The notes: a model not told the origin generated them from the letters alone. Positions 34,106-45,831 are shown, counted from the first letter of the stretch. The stretch is DNA of 64,000 nt from Variovorax sp. KK3 (GCF_001984055.1 NZ_LYVO01000013.1:1-64000); one strand, 5' to 3'. A program made the numbers and translations.

Positions 34106-34145
34106 TCCGACAAGCGGCGCGCGGCCGGCGCGATAGGCTGCGCGC

Positions 34146-34811
34146 ATGAACACTGCTGCCTACCGCCTCTACGGCGCGCCAGGCTCGGGCGCCACGCCCG
34201 TCCACGCGGCGCTGGCCTTGATCGGCGAGCCGGTAGAGGTCATCGACGTGTCGCCCTGGGAAAGCGAGGCCGAACGCGACAAGCTGCTGCCGGTGAATCC
34301 GATGCGGCAAGTGCCGGTGCTCGTGATGCCGTCCGGCGAAGTGATGACGGAGAGCGCCGCCATCCTGACATGGCTGGGCGACCGGTATCCGGAGTCAGGC
34401 TTGGCGCCCGGCCCGGACGACCCGCGCCGAGCGCAGTACCTTCGGTGGATGAGCTTCATCCCCGCTTCGATCTACTCGATGCTCTGGGTGCGCGACCTGC
34501 CCTCGCGTTTGGCCGAAGGCGCCGAAGCCGAGGCGGTGATCATCGAACGCACGGCCGATCGCATCGCGGAATGCTGGCGGATCATGGATGCGCAGATTCC
34601 CGGCGGCACGCCTTACCTGCTGGGCGACCGCCTTGGCATCCTCGACCTCTACGTGACGGTGGTCTCGCGCTGGACGCCCGGCCGCATGCGCTTCTATCGC
34701 GAGGCGCCGCGGATGGCCGAGGTGGTTCGTCGTGTCGACGCGGAACCGCGGCTGTCGAAGTTCTGGGCCGAGCGCTTTGCTTTCGACGCAGGCTGGGAGC
34801 GCGAAGACTGA
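34146..34811 (+). CDS. Glutathione S-transferase family protein
   Basis: A 221-residue two-domain GST. The N-terminal thioredoxin-like domain has YGAPGSGATPVHAALALIGEPV, NPMRQVPVLV with its cis-Pro, and the glutathione-contacting ESAAI near residue 77. The active-site region GSGAT at about residues 12-16 places a Ser or Thr rather than a Cys. The C-terminal part is helical. It is 40 bases downstream of ribH and perhaps not co-regulated. Substrate unknown. Confidence 0.85.
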   Translation: MNTAAYRLYGAPGSGATPVHAALALIGEPVEVIDVSPWESEAERDKLLPVNPMRQVPVLVMPSGEVMTESAAILTWLGDRYPESGLAPGPDDPRRAQYLRWMSFIPASIYSMLWVRDLPSRLAEGAEAEAVIIERTADRIAECWRIMDAQIPGGTPYLLGDRLGILDLYVTVVSRWTPGRMRFYREAPRMAEVVRRVDAEPRLSKFWAERFAFDAGWERED

Positions 34812-34824
34812 GCGCCGCCCGGCT

Positions 34825-35577
34825 TCAGCGCGCCAGCAGCACCGGCAGCGAGGACGACAGCAAGGCCACGCCCGACAGCGTCAGCAGCCCCAGCACGATC
34901 TGCCGGAAGCGCGCCTCGCTGATGCCGATGTAGAGCCTCGCGCCGAGCAGCACGGGCACCAGCACCGCGACCGCGACGATGCCCAGGTAGGGAAGCATCC
35001 GAAGCTCCACCAGCCCCGCGCTCAGGTACAAGGCAAAGGCCACGACCTGCATGGACAGGTTGAAGTTCTGTACCACCGAGCGCTGCACGTCCTTCTCCAT
35101 GCCGCGCAGCGTGCACCACAGCGTGGGAATGGCACCGGTGAAACCGCCCAACCCGCCACAGATGCCGCCGATCATGCCGGCGATGCCATCGGCGGTGCGT
35201 CCACCCGCCTTCACGTGTGGGAGCCGGCGTGCCATCAGCATGGCCGGGCACCAGATCACGAGAAGGGTGCCGAGGCAGGCTTTGAAAAGCGCCACGTCCA
35301 GGCTCGGCAGCAGCCACACGCCGATCGGCACGCCGACCAGGCCGCCAAGCACGAATGGCAGCAACAGTGCGCGATCGAAGCCGCGGCGCACCGTCACGGC
35401 GGCGATGACCTGTCCGGTCAGCGCGCCGAAGAGGGCCAGCACCGCAGCCAGCTTGGGCTCGACCGTCCAGGCCCAGAAGGACATAGCGACCAGGCCGAAG
35501 GCGAAGCCCGAGAGGCCCTGCACGAAGCCGGCCACGATCGCGCCGAGCGCGACGACCAGGTAGAGCGACGAATCCAA
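34825..35577 (-). CDS. TSUP/TauE-SafE family permease
   Basis: A 250-residue membrane protein with about eight hydrophobic segments, including VAGFVQGLSGFAFGLVAMSFWAW and a repeated counterpart GMIGGICGGLGGFTGAIPTLW, the internal-duplication pattern of the TSUP family. Members export sulfite, sulfoacetate or other organic anions. It directly follows the Fsr-like MFS gene on the same strand with a 10-base gap, so both may be co-transcribed. Confidence 0.85.
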   Translation of the reverse strand: MDSSLYLVVALGAIVAGFVQGLSGFAFGLVAMSFWAWTVEPKLAAVLALFGALTGQVIAAVTVRRGFDRALLLPFVLGGLVGVPIGVWLLPSLDVALFKACLGTLLVIWCPAMLMARRLPHVKAGGRTADGIAGMIGGICGGLGGFTGAIPTLWCTLRGMEKDVQRSVVQNFNLSMQVVAFALYLSAGLVELRMLPYLGIVAVAVLVPVLLGARLYIGISEARFRQIVLGLLTLSGVALLSSSLPVLLAR

Positions 35578-35587
35578 GGCGCCGGGC

Positions 35588-36826
35588 TCAAGCCGACGCC
35601 GGCACCAGGGCTTCGCGCCGCACGCGGCGCACGTTGAATGCGCTGGCGATCAGCACGGCCTGCAGCAAGGCCAGGCCGACGATCACGCTCACGTACTGCT
35701 GGTGATCCATGAGCCGGCCGAAGATCAGCGGCGCCACGGCTTGGCCGATGTCGAGCCCGGCATAGACCACGCCGTACACGCGCCCCGATGCATTGGCCGG
35801 GGTCGAGCGCTTGACCAGCAGGTCGCGCGACGGCCCGGCAAGGCCGGTTGCCACGCCCATCGCCCCGAACATGACGGGCACGAAAACCGGCGGGAAATTC
35901 GCGAACGCGAGGATCAGCGCCAGCACGGCCGCCGCGCCGAACGAGGCGCCAACGATGCGTTCGCACTTGGTGGGGTCGGACGCCAGGAAGCCCCCCACCA
36001 CCATGCCGCAGGCGCTTGCCACCATGTAGACCGTCAGGCAGATCGCGACCAGCGCCACCGGCACGGCATGCAGGTGGCCGGCTGCCACGGGCGCGAAGGT
36101 CTGAACAACGCTCAGCGCACCTGCATAGAAGAAGAAGAACGAGAAGCACATCCACACGGCAGGAATCTTCAGGAAGGCGAACTGCCCGCCTGCCGCGTCC
36201 GCGCCCGTGGCCTTGTGCACGGCCTTGACGTCCAGCGCGAACACCGAGCGGTTGAGCCACAGCACCAGCAGCACCACCAGGGCGAGCGCACCGGCCGAGG
36301 CCAGGGCCACGCGCCAGGAGAAAGCGATGGCCAGCGGCACCACGAAGGCCGGCGCCAGCGCCCATCCCAGGCTGCCCGTGATGCCATGGACGCTGTACGC
36401 ATGGCCCAGTCGCGTCGGGGCGACCTTGCGGTTGAAGAGCGTGTAGTCGACCGGATGGAACACGCCGTTGCCGATGCCTGCCACCACCGCGCTCGCCAGC
36501 AGCATCCAGTAGCTCTGCGCCAGCGCATAGCCGACGGCCGCGACCGACAGCAGCCCGAGGCCCACGAACAGCACCGGACGCGGGCCGAGCTTGTCGACCA
36601 GGAAACCCGAGGCCGCCTGCACCACGCAGGAGACGACGAAGAAGACGGTCAGCACCGCGCCGAGTTCGGTGTAGCTGACGTTGAACGCGTCTTTGAGCCA
36701 GGGGAAAAGCGGCGCCAGGACCAGTTGGCTGAAGTGGCTGATGGCGTGCGCCAGACCGACCAGGCCGATCAACTTGGCGTCCGACCCGAAGGAATTGGGG
36801 GCGGCGGAAGCGTTGGAAGAAGACAT
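35588..36826 (-). CDS. MFS transporter, fosmidomycin-resistance-like (Fsr)
   Basis: A 412-residue MFS protein with about 12 membrane segments, starting GLVGLAHAISHFSQLVLAPLFPWL, a characteristic opening of the Fsr group (HxxSH and PLFP). Loop 2-3 reads GFLVDKLGPRPVLF. It is divergent from an AraC-type gene across an 88-base region, so that regulator probably controls it. Substrate unknown; drug or metabolite export is likely. Confidence 0.85.
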   Translation of the reverse strand: MSSSNASAAPNSFGSDAKLIGLVGLAHAISHFSQLVLAPLFPWLKDAFNVSYTELGAVLTVFFVVSCVVQAASGFLVDKLGPRPVLFVGLGLLSVAAVGYALAQSYWMLLASAVVAGIGNGVFHPVDYTLFNRKVAPTRLGHAYSVHGITGSLGWALAPAFVVPLAIAFSWRVALASAGALALVVLLVLWLNRSVFALDVKAVHKATGADAAGGQFAFLKIPAVWMCFSFFFFYAGALSVVQTFAPVAAGHLHAVPVALVAICLTVYMVASACGMVVGGFLASDPTKCERIVGASFGAAAVLALILAFANFPPVFVPVMFGAMGVATGLAGPSRDLLVKRSTPANASGRVYGVVYAGLDIGQAVAPLIFGRLMDHQQYVSVIVGLALLQAVLIASAFNVRRVRREALVPASA

Positions 36827-36895
36827 GAATTGCTACAAGAACCAGGGCAGACCCTGATCGTAGACGCGACAGCGACGGCAGAATGCCGATATCGA

Positions 36896-36908
36896 GACAA
36901 CATTTGTC
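36896..36908. promoter_or_regulatory. Inverted repeat between Fsr-like MFS and AraC genes
   Basis: GACAA-cat-TTGTC, ending 6 bases before the AraC-type start. Its place in the divergent spacer suggests regulator binding, but AraC proteins more often bind direct repeats, so confidence is low. Confidence 0.3.
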
Positions 36909-36914
36909 GAAATC

Positions 36915-37787
36915 ATGCCGTCTCCTGTTTTCTCGGCGCCTACGCCTGAGCCCGCGTGGCATTCGGTGCCTCCCATGCCGGAATTCACCAAGGTCGTCGG
37001 CCCGCTCACGCCGCATCTCTATACGCCGGACGCACTGCGGCCGCTGCGGGCCAAGGAGCATTTCCTGAAGGCAGATACCTTCGTCGAACTGCATACGCAT
37101 CCGTGGCCCCAGCTGACCTTCTCGACGCGCGGGGTGATCCGGCTGAGCACCGAAGACGGCAGCTACATCGTGCCGCCTTCGCGGGCGCTTTGGGTACCGG
37201 CGGACATGGCGCACAGCATCACGCTCATCGAGGACGCGGAGCTGCGCACCGTGTACCTGCACAGCTGGCTCGGGCCGCCATGGGAGAAGTGCGAGGTGCT
37301 GGAGATCAGCCCGCTGCTGCGCGCCCTGATGCTGGCCCTGGACACCACGCCCGACGGCTTGCCCCTGGCCGACCCGCATGCCGCCCAGCGCGAACGCTGG
37401 ATCGCGCCGCTGCTGGTCGACGAGCTGGAGCGCGCGACGCAGATCCGCATCGACGTGCCGCTGCCCGCCGACAAGCGCCTGCGCCAGCTCTGCGAAACCC
37501 TGCTGCGCAACCCGGCCGGCCGCGCGACCCTGGCCGAGCGCGCCGAATCCATCGGCGCCAGCGAGCGGACCGTGGCGCGCCTGTTCCGCGACCAGCTCGG
37601 CATGAGCTGGCAGCAATGGCGCCAACAGGCCGTGCTGGCCCATGCACTGCCGCTGCTGGCGCGCGGCATGGCGGTGAGCCAGGTGGCATCGGCCAGCGGC
37701 TATGCGACCGACAGCGCGTTCTGCGCGATGTTCAAGGCGGCGACGGGGCAGTCGCCGACGGCTTTTCAGCACAAGAAGAAAGGTTGA
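36915..37787 (+). CDS. AraC-family regulator with N-terminal cupin
   Basis: A 290-residue regulator. A cupin/AraC-binding domain spans about residues 45-115 (FVELHTHPWPQLTFSTRGVI, then VPPSRALWVPADMAHSI), and two helix-turn-helices lie in the last 100 residues (LAERAESIGASERTVARLFR; VSQVASASGYATDSAFCAMFK followed by GQSPTAFQ). A later Met 20 codons in is also possible as start since no ribosome site is evident for the first. Divergence from the MFS gene suggests it controls that exporter. Confidence 0.87.
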   Translation: MPSPVFSAPTPEPAWHSVPPMPEFTKVVGPLTPHLYTPDALRPLRAKEHFLKADTFVELHTHPWPQLTFSTRGVIRLSTEDGSYIVPPSRALWVPADMAHSITLIEDAELRTVYLHSWLGPPWEKCEVLEISPLLRALMLALDTTPDGLPLADPHAAQRERWIAPLLVDELERATQIRIDVPLPADKRLRQLCETLLRNPAGRATLAERAESIGASERTVARLFRDQLGMSWQQWRQQAVLAHALPLLARGMAVSQVASASGYATDSAFCAMFKAATGQSPTAFQHKKKG

Positions 37788-37812
37788 ACACGGTCGGGGG
37801 CAGCGACGCACG

Positions 37813-37833
37813 ATTTGTACAATTCGTACAAAT
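37813..37833. promoter_or_regulatory. Operator of the Phd/PIN toxin-antitoxin pair
   Basis: Perfect inverted repeat ATTTGTAC-aattc-GTACAAAT, 22 bases before the antitoxin start. Phd-type antitoxins repress their own operons through such palindromes. Confidence 0.65.
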
Positions 37834-37854
37834 TGCACATTTTCAGGAGTCGTC

Positions 37855-38106
37855 GTGATCACCTATTCGGCCACCGAAGCCAAGCAAAATTTCGCAGCCA
37901 TGCTCGATGCGGCGGCGCGGGAGCCCGTGATCATTCGCCGGCACGATCGGGACGTGGCGATGGTGATCTCGCCCGAGCAATACCGAAAGCTCCACCGTCT
38001 CAACGTGGACGAACTCATGCGCGTGGCGGACGCCATCGGCGCCGAGGCCGAAAAGAACGGAATGACAGACGAAATCCTGGCCGACATACTCGCCAGCGAT
38101 GACTGA
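37855..38106 (+). CDS. Phd/YefM-family antitoxin
   Basis: An 83-residue antitoxin. The N-terminus ITYSATEAKQNFAAMLDAAAREPVIIRRH shows the Phd DNA-binding fold; the C-terminal part (about residues 45-83) is acidic and would wrap the toxin. The GTG start is preferred because cagga precedes it; the open frame extends upstream into the AraC gene. It overlaps the PIN toxin gene by 8 bases, typical of the pair. Confidence 0.87.
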   Translation: MITYSATEAKQNFAAMLDAAAREPVIIRRHDRDVAMVISPEQYRKLHRLNVDELMRVADAIGAEAEKNGMTDEILADILASDD

Positions 38107-38632
38107 GCGGCCGCCCGTTCTTCGCTGGGTCATCGACACGAACGTTCTGGTGAGCTGGGTGCTGCGCCCGCACGGAGTTGCGGCGCGTGCCGTGCGGCGC
38201 GCTGCGGACCTCGGCCGGCTGCTCTTCTCGACGGCTACGCACGAGGAAATGCGGTCCGTGATGCAGCGCGCCAAGTTCGACGCCTACGTGCCGCTGAAAC
38301 AACGGCTCGCACTCCTCTTGCCGCTCGACGATCTCGTCGACTGGGTCGTTCCGACACGTTCCATTAATGCATGCCGCGACCCCAAGGACAACAAGTTCCT
38401 GGATGTTGCTGTGCATGGGGGCGCCGACGCGTTGATTACCGGCGACGCGGACTTGTTGGTGCTGCATCCCTTCATGAACGTGCGCATCCTCTCGCCGGAA
38501 GCCTTCCTCGCGAGCGAGGACTGGTTCGGACCGCGAGACGCAAAGCCCGAGCTGCCTCGCCTCCTGCAGGAGCCTGGCGGCGCCCACTACGCCGTTCGCA
38601 AGAGACATCGAGGCGCGACGACCAAGGCTTGA
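38099..38632 (+). CDS. PIN-domain toxin
   Basis: A 177-residue PIN-fold RNase-like toxin of the PilT/COG1569-type. Acidic metal-binding positions are visible: Asp in VIDTNVLVSWVLRP, Glu in THEEMRSVM, Asp in DPKDNKFLDVAV and Asp in ITGDADLLVL. The C-terminal 30 residues extend past the PIN domain and are basic. It is paired with the overlapping antitoxin gene, so it probably cleaves RNA when released. Confidence 0.85.
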   Translation: MTERPPVLRWVIDTNVLVSWVLRPHGVAARAVRRAADLGRLLFSTATHEEMRSVMQRAKFDAYVPLKQRLALLLPLDDLVDWVVPTRSINACRDPKDNKFLDVAVHGGADALITGDADLLVLHPFMNVRILSPEAFLASEDWFGPRDAKPELPRLLQEPGGAHYAVRKRHRGATTKA

Positions 38633-38697
38633 CTGGCGTCCAACAACGCTTTCGTATCATCGGCCGGTGACCCAGAACCCTCCACAGCGGTAACGGC

Positions 38698-40422
38698 ATG
38701 GCCGTGACCCGCGACCAGCTCGTGCGCTGGCTCCCCTTCCTCGGCTGGCCCCGTCCAAGCCGTGCCCTTCTTACTGGCGAGGCGCTCGCAGGCATCACGG
38801 TGGCGCTGATGGTGATTCCGCAGGGCGTTGCCTATGCGGCGCTGGCGGGCATGCCGCTGGTCACCGGCATCTACGCATCGCTGCTGCCCGCGCTGATCGG
38901 GGTGCTGTTCAGCGCGTCGACACGGTTGTCGGTCGGGCCGACCGCGCTGTCCAGCCTCCTGGTCGCGGCGTCGCTCGGGCCGCTGGCGATACCGGGCAGC
39001 GCCGAGTGGGTGGCGCTGGCGGTATGGCTGTGCTTCATGTCGGGAGCGATCCAGCTGCTGCTCGGGCTCGGGGGCTTCGGCTGGGTGCTGCGGCTGGTCA
39101 ATTCGCCGGTGCTGATGGGCTTCACGCAGGCGGCCTCGGTGCTGATCATCTTGTCGCAGGTGCCGGCGCTGTTCGGCTTCACCGGCCGCACCTACACGCA
39201 GTTGCTGCACGGCACGCCGCCCGACTTCCTGGCGATCGCCTTCGGACTCGGCAGCATCGCGGCACTGTGGGTGGCCAAGGAGCGTTGGCCGCGCTTCCCG
39301 GCGGCCATGGTGGTGGTGGGCGCCTGCGCGGCCATCAGCGCGGCCATCGGCTATGCGCTGAAGGGTGGCGCGGTCGTGGGCACCCTGCCCTCCGGTCTGC
39401 CAGCCTTCTACTTGCCCGGCACGCAGTCGCTGGGCACCTTCGGCGCCCTGCTGCTGCCGGCACTGATGATCACGCTGGTGAGCTTTCTGGAAACGGCCTC
39501 CAGCGCCAAGGTGGACAACGCCCGAGCCGGCAAGCTGTGGAACGAGAACCAGGACTTGATCGGCCAGGGCTTGGCCAAGATCGCCTCGGGCTTCTCGGGT
39601 GCCTTCCCGACCAGCTCGTCCTTCTCGCGCTCGGCGATCAATCTTTACGCGGGCGCGCAGACCGGCTGGGCCACCGTGTTCTGCGTGCTGCTGATCGGCG
39701 CCGCGTTGCTGTGGGCCATGCCCCTGCTCTACCACGTACCGCAGGCCGTGCTGGCGGCGATCGTGGTCATCGCGATGCTCGGCCTGGTGCGGCCGGGGCA
39801 GTTCGTCGCACTGTGGCGCATATCGCGGGTGGAAGCCGTTACCGCACTGGTCACCTTCGTACTCACCATCGCCACTTCGCCTTCGATCTATTGGGGCGTG
39901 CTGGCGGGCCTGCTGATGAGCCTGAGCCACTACATGTACCGGCATCTGCACCCGCGCATCATCGAAGTGGGCCTGCATCCCGACGGCAGCCTGCGCGACC
40001 GGCATCTCTGGAACCTGCCGCCGCTCGCGCCGCAACTGCACGCCATGCGCATGGATGCCGAGCTGGACTTCGCCACCGCCAGCACGCTGGAGCGCGCCAT
40101 CACCGTGGCGCTGGCGATGCGGCCCGGTCTCACCGACGTGTGCCTGTTCGCGCAGCCGATCAACCGCATCGACGTGACCGGCGCCGAAGTCTTCGGCGCC
40201 ATCCGCCGGATGCTGGAATCGAAGGGCGTGCGCCTTCACATCAGCGGGATCAAGCTGCCGGCGCAGCAGGTGCTGGAACGCGCCGGGCTGCTGGCGCCCG
40301 GGCCCTTGCTGTTCATCTACCGCACCGATGCGGATGCGCTCCACGCGCTGGGTGACCTGGCCGCCGCGCAGCCCGATGCCGCAGCCGAGCTCAGTCCTGC
40401 ACCGGCCTGCGCGAACTCTTGA
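38698..40422 (+). CDS. SulP-family anion transporter with STAS domain
   Basis: A 574-residue inner-membrane protein. It shows the SulP signature ALMVIPQGVAYAALAGMPLVTGIYASLLPAL (segmented here) in the first helices, SFSRSAINLYAGAQT in the core, and a C-terminal STAS domain from about residue 460 (LDFATASTLERAITVAL, then INRIDVTGAEVF). SulP proteins move sulfate, bicarbonate or dicarboxylates. The last 32 bases overlap the convergent arfB gene on the other strand. The Shine-Dalgarno is weak. Confidence 0.92.
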   Translation: MAVTRDQLVRWLPFLGWPRPSRALLTGEALAGITVALMVIPQGVAYAALAGMPLVTGIYASLLPALIGVLFSASTRLSVGPTALSSLLVAASLGPLAIPGSAEWVALAVWLCFMSGAIQLLLGLGGFGWVLRLVNSPVLMGFTQAASVLIILSQVPALFGFTGRTYTQLLHGTPPDFLAIAFGLGSIAALWVAKERWPRFPAAMVVVGACAAISAAIGYALKGGAVVGTLPSGLPAFYLPGTQSLGTFGALLLPALMITLVSFLETASSAKVDNARAGKLWNENQDLIGQGLAKIASGFSGAFPTSSSFSRSAINLYAGAQTGWATVFCVLLIGAALLWAMPLLYHVPQAVLAAIVVIAMLGLVRPGQFVALWRISRVEAVTALVTFVLTIATSPSIYWGVLAGLLMSLSHYMYRHLHPRIIEVGLHPDGSLRDRHLWNLPPLAPQLHAMRMDAELDFATASTLERAITVALAMRPGLTDVCLFAQPINRIDVTGAEVFGAIRRMLESKGVRLHISGIKLPAQQVLERAGLLAPGPLLFIYRTDADALHALGDLAAAQPDAAAELSPAPACANS

Positions 40423-40804
40423 CCTCCGCGCGCTGGCTCTTGGCCTCACGCCGGCGCATCCTGGATCCCAAGGTCGGCCGCGTCGCCTTACGCGCACGCG
40501 GCGGCTGGGCAACGCGGTCGACCAGTTCCTGCAGCCTGGCCAGCGCGTCGGTGCGGTTCATGTCCTGGGTGCGGTGCCGCTGTGCCTTGAGCACCAGCAC
40601 GCCCTGTTGCGTGATGCGGCGGTCGCCCGTGGCGAGCAGGCGCTCTTTGACATCCTCCGGCAGCGAACTCGCCGGGATGTCGTAGCGCAGGTGCACTGCG
40701 GTCGACACCTTGTTGACGTTCTGCCCGCCCGCGCCCTGTGCGCGCACGGCACTGAGCTCGACTTCAAGGGGATCGACGAGGACGGGCGGGTACGACAAGG
40801 GCAT
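40391..40804 (-). CDS. arfB: Alternative ribosome-rescue factor ArfB
   Basis: A 137-residue peptidyl-tRNA hydrolase that rescues ribosomes stalled at mRNA ends. The catalytic GGQ is at residues 26-28 (RAQGAGGQNVNKV), and the C-terminal tail is strongly basic, as required to occupy the empty mRNA channel. Length is normal. Its 3' end overlaps the SulP gene tail-to-tail by 32 bases. Confidence 0.92.
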   Translation of the reverse strand: MPLSYPPVLVDPLEVELSAVRAQGAGGQNVNKVSTAVHLRYDIPASSLPEDVKERLLATGDRRITQQGVLVLKAQRHRTQDMNRTDALARLQELVDRVAQPPRARKATRPTLGSRMRRREAKSQRAEVKSSRRPVQD

Positions 40805-40882
40805 CCATCATTTTGATTGCGGACGGCTCGAACGACCCGACACGGGCGCACCGCGACGGCGCACCCTTCGAAAAGCGCCGCG

Positions 40883-41218
40883 CTACTCGCCCCGCGGCGC
40901 CGGCCTGGCCTCGACGTCGGTCACGCCGGGGCTGCGATCACGCAGGCGCACCGGGCTGTCGGCCGCCTCGCCCCGCGCCTTGGCGGCGGCCATGTCGGCA
41001 GCCGTCGGCTCGACCGGCCGCGCCGCGGCGCGGAAGCGGTCGAAGCCATGGCGCGGATCGAAGCGCATGACCCAGGGCCGCACCGGCTGGCCTGTCAGGC
41101 GGGCCCAGCCGTAGCGCAGACCCCAGACCATGGCCAGCAGCAGCACCGCCACGGCCAGGCTGGCCGCGAAGACCAGGCCGATCAGGAACAGGACGACGCG
41201 CAGGAGGAAGTTCATCAT
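40883..41218 (-). CDS. Small membrane protein downstream of clpB
   Basis: Unrecognised 111-residue protein. Residues about 4-33 form one or two hydrophobic segments (NFLLRVVLFLIGLVFAASLAV), the rest is charged and probably cytoplasmic. It starts 6 bases after the clpB stop, so it is likely transcribed with clpB and could be heat-shock controlled. A Met at 41215 is an alternative start. No function is inferred. Confidence 0.65.
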   Translation of the reverse strand: MMNFLLRVVLFLIGLVFAASLAVAVLLLAMVWGLRYGWARLTGQPVRPWVMRFDPRHGFDRFRAAARPVEPTAADMAAAKARGEAADSPVRLRDRSPGVTDVEARPAPRGE

Positions 41219-41224
41219 TCCGGC

Positions 41225-43846
<2,622 letters not shown>

Positions 43847-43867
43847 GAATGACTCCGAATCCCCGGC

Positions 43868-43896
43868 AAGTAGGGACGCGCGGACGGGAATTCAAG
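43868..43896 (-). promoter_or_regulatory. Candidate sigma-32 heat-shock promoter of clpB
   Basis: On the minus strand CTTGAA (43896-43891) is followed after 15 bases by CCCTACTT (43875-43868), resembling the CTTGAA and CCCCAT boxes. The start would fall about 15 bases before the clpB ATG. Confidence 0.4.
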
Positions 43897-43912
43897 CGAA
43901 AAGAGGCAAACC

Positions 43913-44818
43913 CTACACCGATTCGGGCACCGCGCCAAAGAAGTCGATCATCTCGCGCCCGAGCGCGTCTTCGCCGCTGTTGAAGTGGGCCACGATCGAC
44001 ATGTGGTTGTGGCCGCGCATCTGGACGACCCGCGGCGCGCGCCCGGACACCGCGGCCAAGCGGTGGGCGAAGGCGAGCGAATAGACGTCCAGCAGCGGGT
44101 TCTCGAACTCGGCCATGGCGATGAAGACGGGGAGCGCGTGCGAGCGGTCCGCCAGGCGCATCGGCGAGCGCTGCGCATAGCGGCTCGCGTCATCGCCGAA
44201 ATAGGCTCGAACGCCGGGCGCATTGGGGTTCGCGGATGACTGGTCCGCCTCCAGCCGCGCCGACACCAGCGCGATGGCGCTGGCGCGGCATGGCCCGGAC
44301 CGCAGCGCCGGGTCGAAGGCATAGCCCGCGACGTGCGTGCCGCCGGCGGAGTGGCCTGCCAGGAACACCCGCCTCGGGTCGCCCCCGTGCTCGGCCACCC
44401 GGGCATGCAGCCATTCCATCGCCTGATCGACGTCCAGCGCACCGCCGGGGTACGGCGCCTCGGGGGCGAGCCGGTACTCGATGTTGGCGCCGACGAAGCC
44501 CTGGTGCGCGAACCAATACAACACGTTGTCGTAGATGTCGGTGCTCGTCCGCTTGTCGCCGCGCACGAAGGCGCCGCCATGGACGAAAGCCATGACCGGT
44601 GCGCGACGCGCATCGAGAGGCCTGAACAGATCGAGCCGATGCCTCGCATGCGGGCCATAGGCGATGTCGCGCGTGACCGTCACGCCGCCCTTGGGCGCAG
44701 CCGCCAGCAAGGGTGCATAGGCCTCCTTCACCTGCTGGCTGTTGCCGCGCAGGTCAGTGGCCCATCGCGGGCCGAGGTCGGCCATCAGGGCGCGCAGCGT
44801 CGCAGGGCCTTCGATCAT
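43913..44818 (-). CDS. Alpha/beta hydrolase (carboxylesterase-like)
   Basis: A 301-residue serine hydrolase of the HSL/BD-FAE type. The oxyanion motif is FVHGGAFVRG, the nucleophile elbow GHSAGG is near residue 145, and the Asp and His of the triad are expected near NPLLDVYS and RGHNHMS. The start at MIEGPATLR is used; the frame is open for 264 bases upstream but that part overlaps the Bug gene. It is the last gene of an operon with a Bug gene and a diiron protein, so it may hydrolyse an ester, amide or lactone made or used in that pathway. Confidence 0.85.
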   Translation of the reverse strand: MIEGPATLRALMADLGPRWATDLRGNSQQVKEAYAPLLAAAPKGGVTVTRDIAYGPHARHRLDLFRPLDARRAPVMAFVHGGAFVRGDKRTSTDIYDNVLYWFAHQGFVGANIEYRLAPEAPYPGGALDVDQAMEWLHARVAEHGGDPRRVFLAGHSAGGTHVAGYAFDPALRSGPCRASAIALVSARLEADQSSANPNAPGVRAYFGDDASRYAQRSPMRLADRSHALPVFIAMAEFENPLLDVYSLAFAHRLAAVSGRAPRVVQMRGHNHMSIVAHFNSGEDALGREMIDFFGAVPESV

Positions 44819-44834
44819 CGACGGTGTCCTCCGC

Positions 44835-45821
44835 TCACTGCGCGAGGCCCGCGTTCTTGAGCACGGTCGCCCATTTGCCTGCCTCGTCGCGCGAGAACTT
44901 CGCGAAGGCGTCTGCGCTGCCCCGATCGGGCTCCGCGCCGAGTTCCTGCAAGCGCTTCTGCATGTCGGGCGCCTGGACCACGGCCGAGATCTCGGCGTTG
45001 AGCCGGTCCAGCACCGGCCTGGGCAGCCCGGCCGGCGCAAACACGCCGAACCACGCGCTGACCTCGTAGCCGGGCAAGCCACTTTCGATCGCAGTGGGCA
45101 CGTCGGGCAACAGCGAGCTGCGGGTTCGCCCGGTCAGGGCCAGCGCCTTGAGCTTGCCCGACTGAACGTATGGCAAGGCGGTGGCCTGCAGGTCGAACAT
45201 CAGCGGCAAGTGGCCGGCCACCACGTCGTTGAGCGCCGGTGCACTGCCCTTGTAAGGCACGTGCAGCAGCCGGATGCCGGCCGCCGTGGCCAGCAACTCG
45301 CCGGCCAGGTGGTTCGAGGTGCCCGGCCCGGCCGATGCGTAGCCGAGTTCGCCGGGCTTCGCCTTGGCTTGCGCGATGACGTCGGCGACGCTCTTCCCGG
45401 CAAAGGACGGATGGGCCACCAGCACGAACGGAATCGAGGCCACCGGTGCGACGGCAGTGAAGTCCTTCACCGGGTCGTAGCCCACCTTGTTCATCGCCGG
45501 GTTGATGGCCTGAGAGCTGACGGTGCCCATCAGCAGCGTGTAGCCGTCGGCCGCTGCGCCGGCCACGTGCTTGGCGCCGATCGCGGTACCGGCACCGGCG
45601 CGGTTGTCGATGACCACCGGCTGCCCCAGCCGATCGGCCAGCTTCTGCCCGACGGTGCGCGCCAGGATGTCGGCCGAGCCGCCGGCCGGGTACGGCACCA
45701 CCATCGTGATCGGCCGGTTCGGGTAAGTGCCCTGCGCGCCGGCCGGCGGCGGCAGCGCGATGGCGCCGGCGAGTGCCAAGGCACTGCCGCCGAGAATCCT
45801 CATCCATGGACGGGCTGTCAT
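44835..45821 (-). CDS. Bug/TctC-family periplasmic binding protein
   Basis: A 328-residue receptor. The signal peptide ends near residue 30 (PPPAGAQG), then YPNRPITMVVPYPAGGSADILAR and VIDNRAGAGTAIG carry the ligand loops. Gene order suggests that it delivers the substrate for the flanking diiron protein and hydrolase, but no permease genes lie nearby; it may use a permease encoded elsewhere or act as a sensor, as proposed for other solitary Bug proteins. The ATG has a strong GAGGAGT site and lies 10 bases after the diiron gene. Confidence 0.92.
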   Translation of the reverse strand: MTARPWMRILGGSALALAGAIALPPPAGAQGTYPNRPITMVVPYPAGGSADILARTVGQKLADRLGQPVVIDNRAGAGTAIGAKHVAGAAADGYTLLMGTVSSQAINPAMNKVGYDPVKDFTAVAPVASIPFVLVAHPSFAGKSVADVIAQAKAKPGELGYASAGPGTSNHLAGELLATAAGIRLLHVPYKGSAPALNDVVAGHLPLMFDLQATALPYVQSGKLKALALTGRTRSSLLPDVPTAIESGLPGYEVSAWFGVFAPAGLPRPVLDRLNAEISAVVQAPDMQKRLQELGAEPDRGSADAFAKFSRDEAGKWATVLKNAGLAQ

Positions 45822-45831
45822 GACAGACTCC

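Noticed and set aside
40391..40422. 32-base overlap of SulP and arfB 3' ends as a regulatory antisense system
   Set aside because: Tail-to-tail overlaps of this size are common in compact genomes and nothing else supports regulation.
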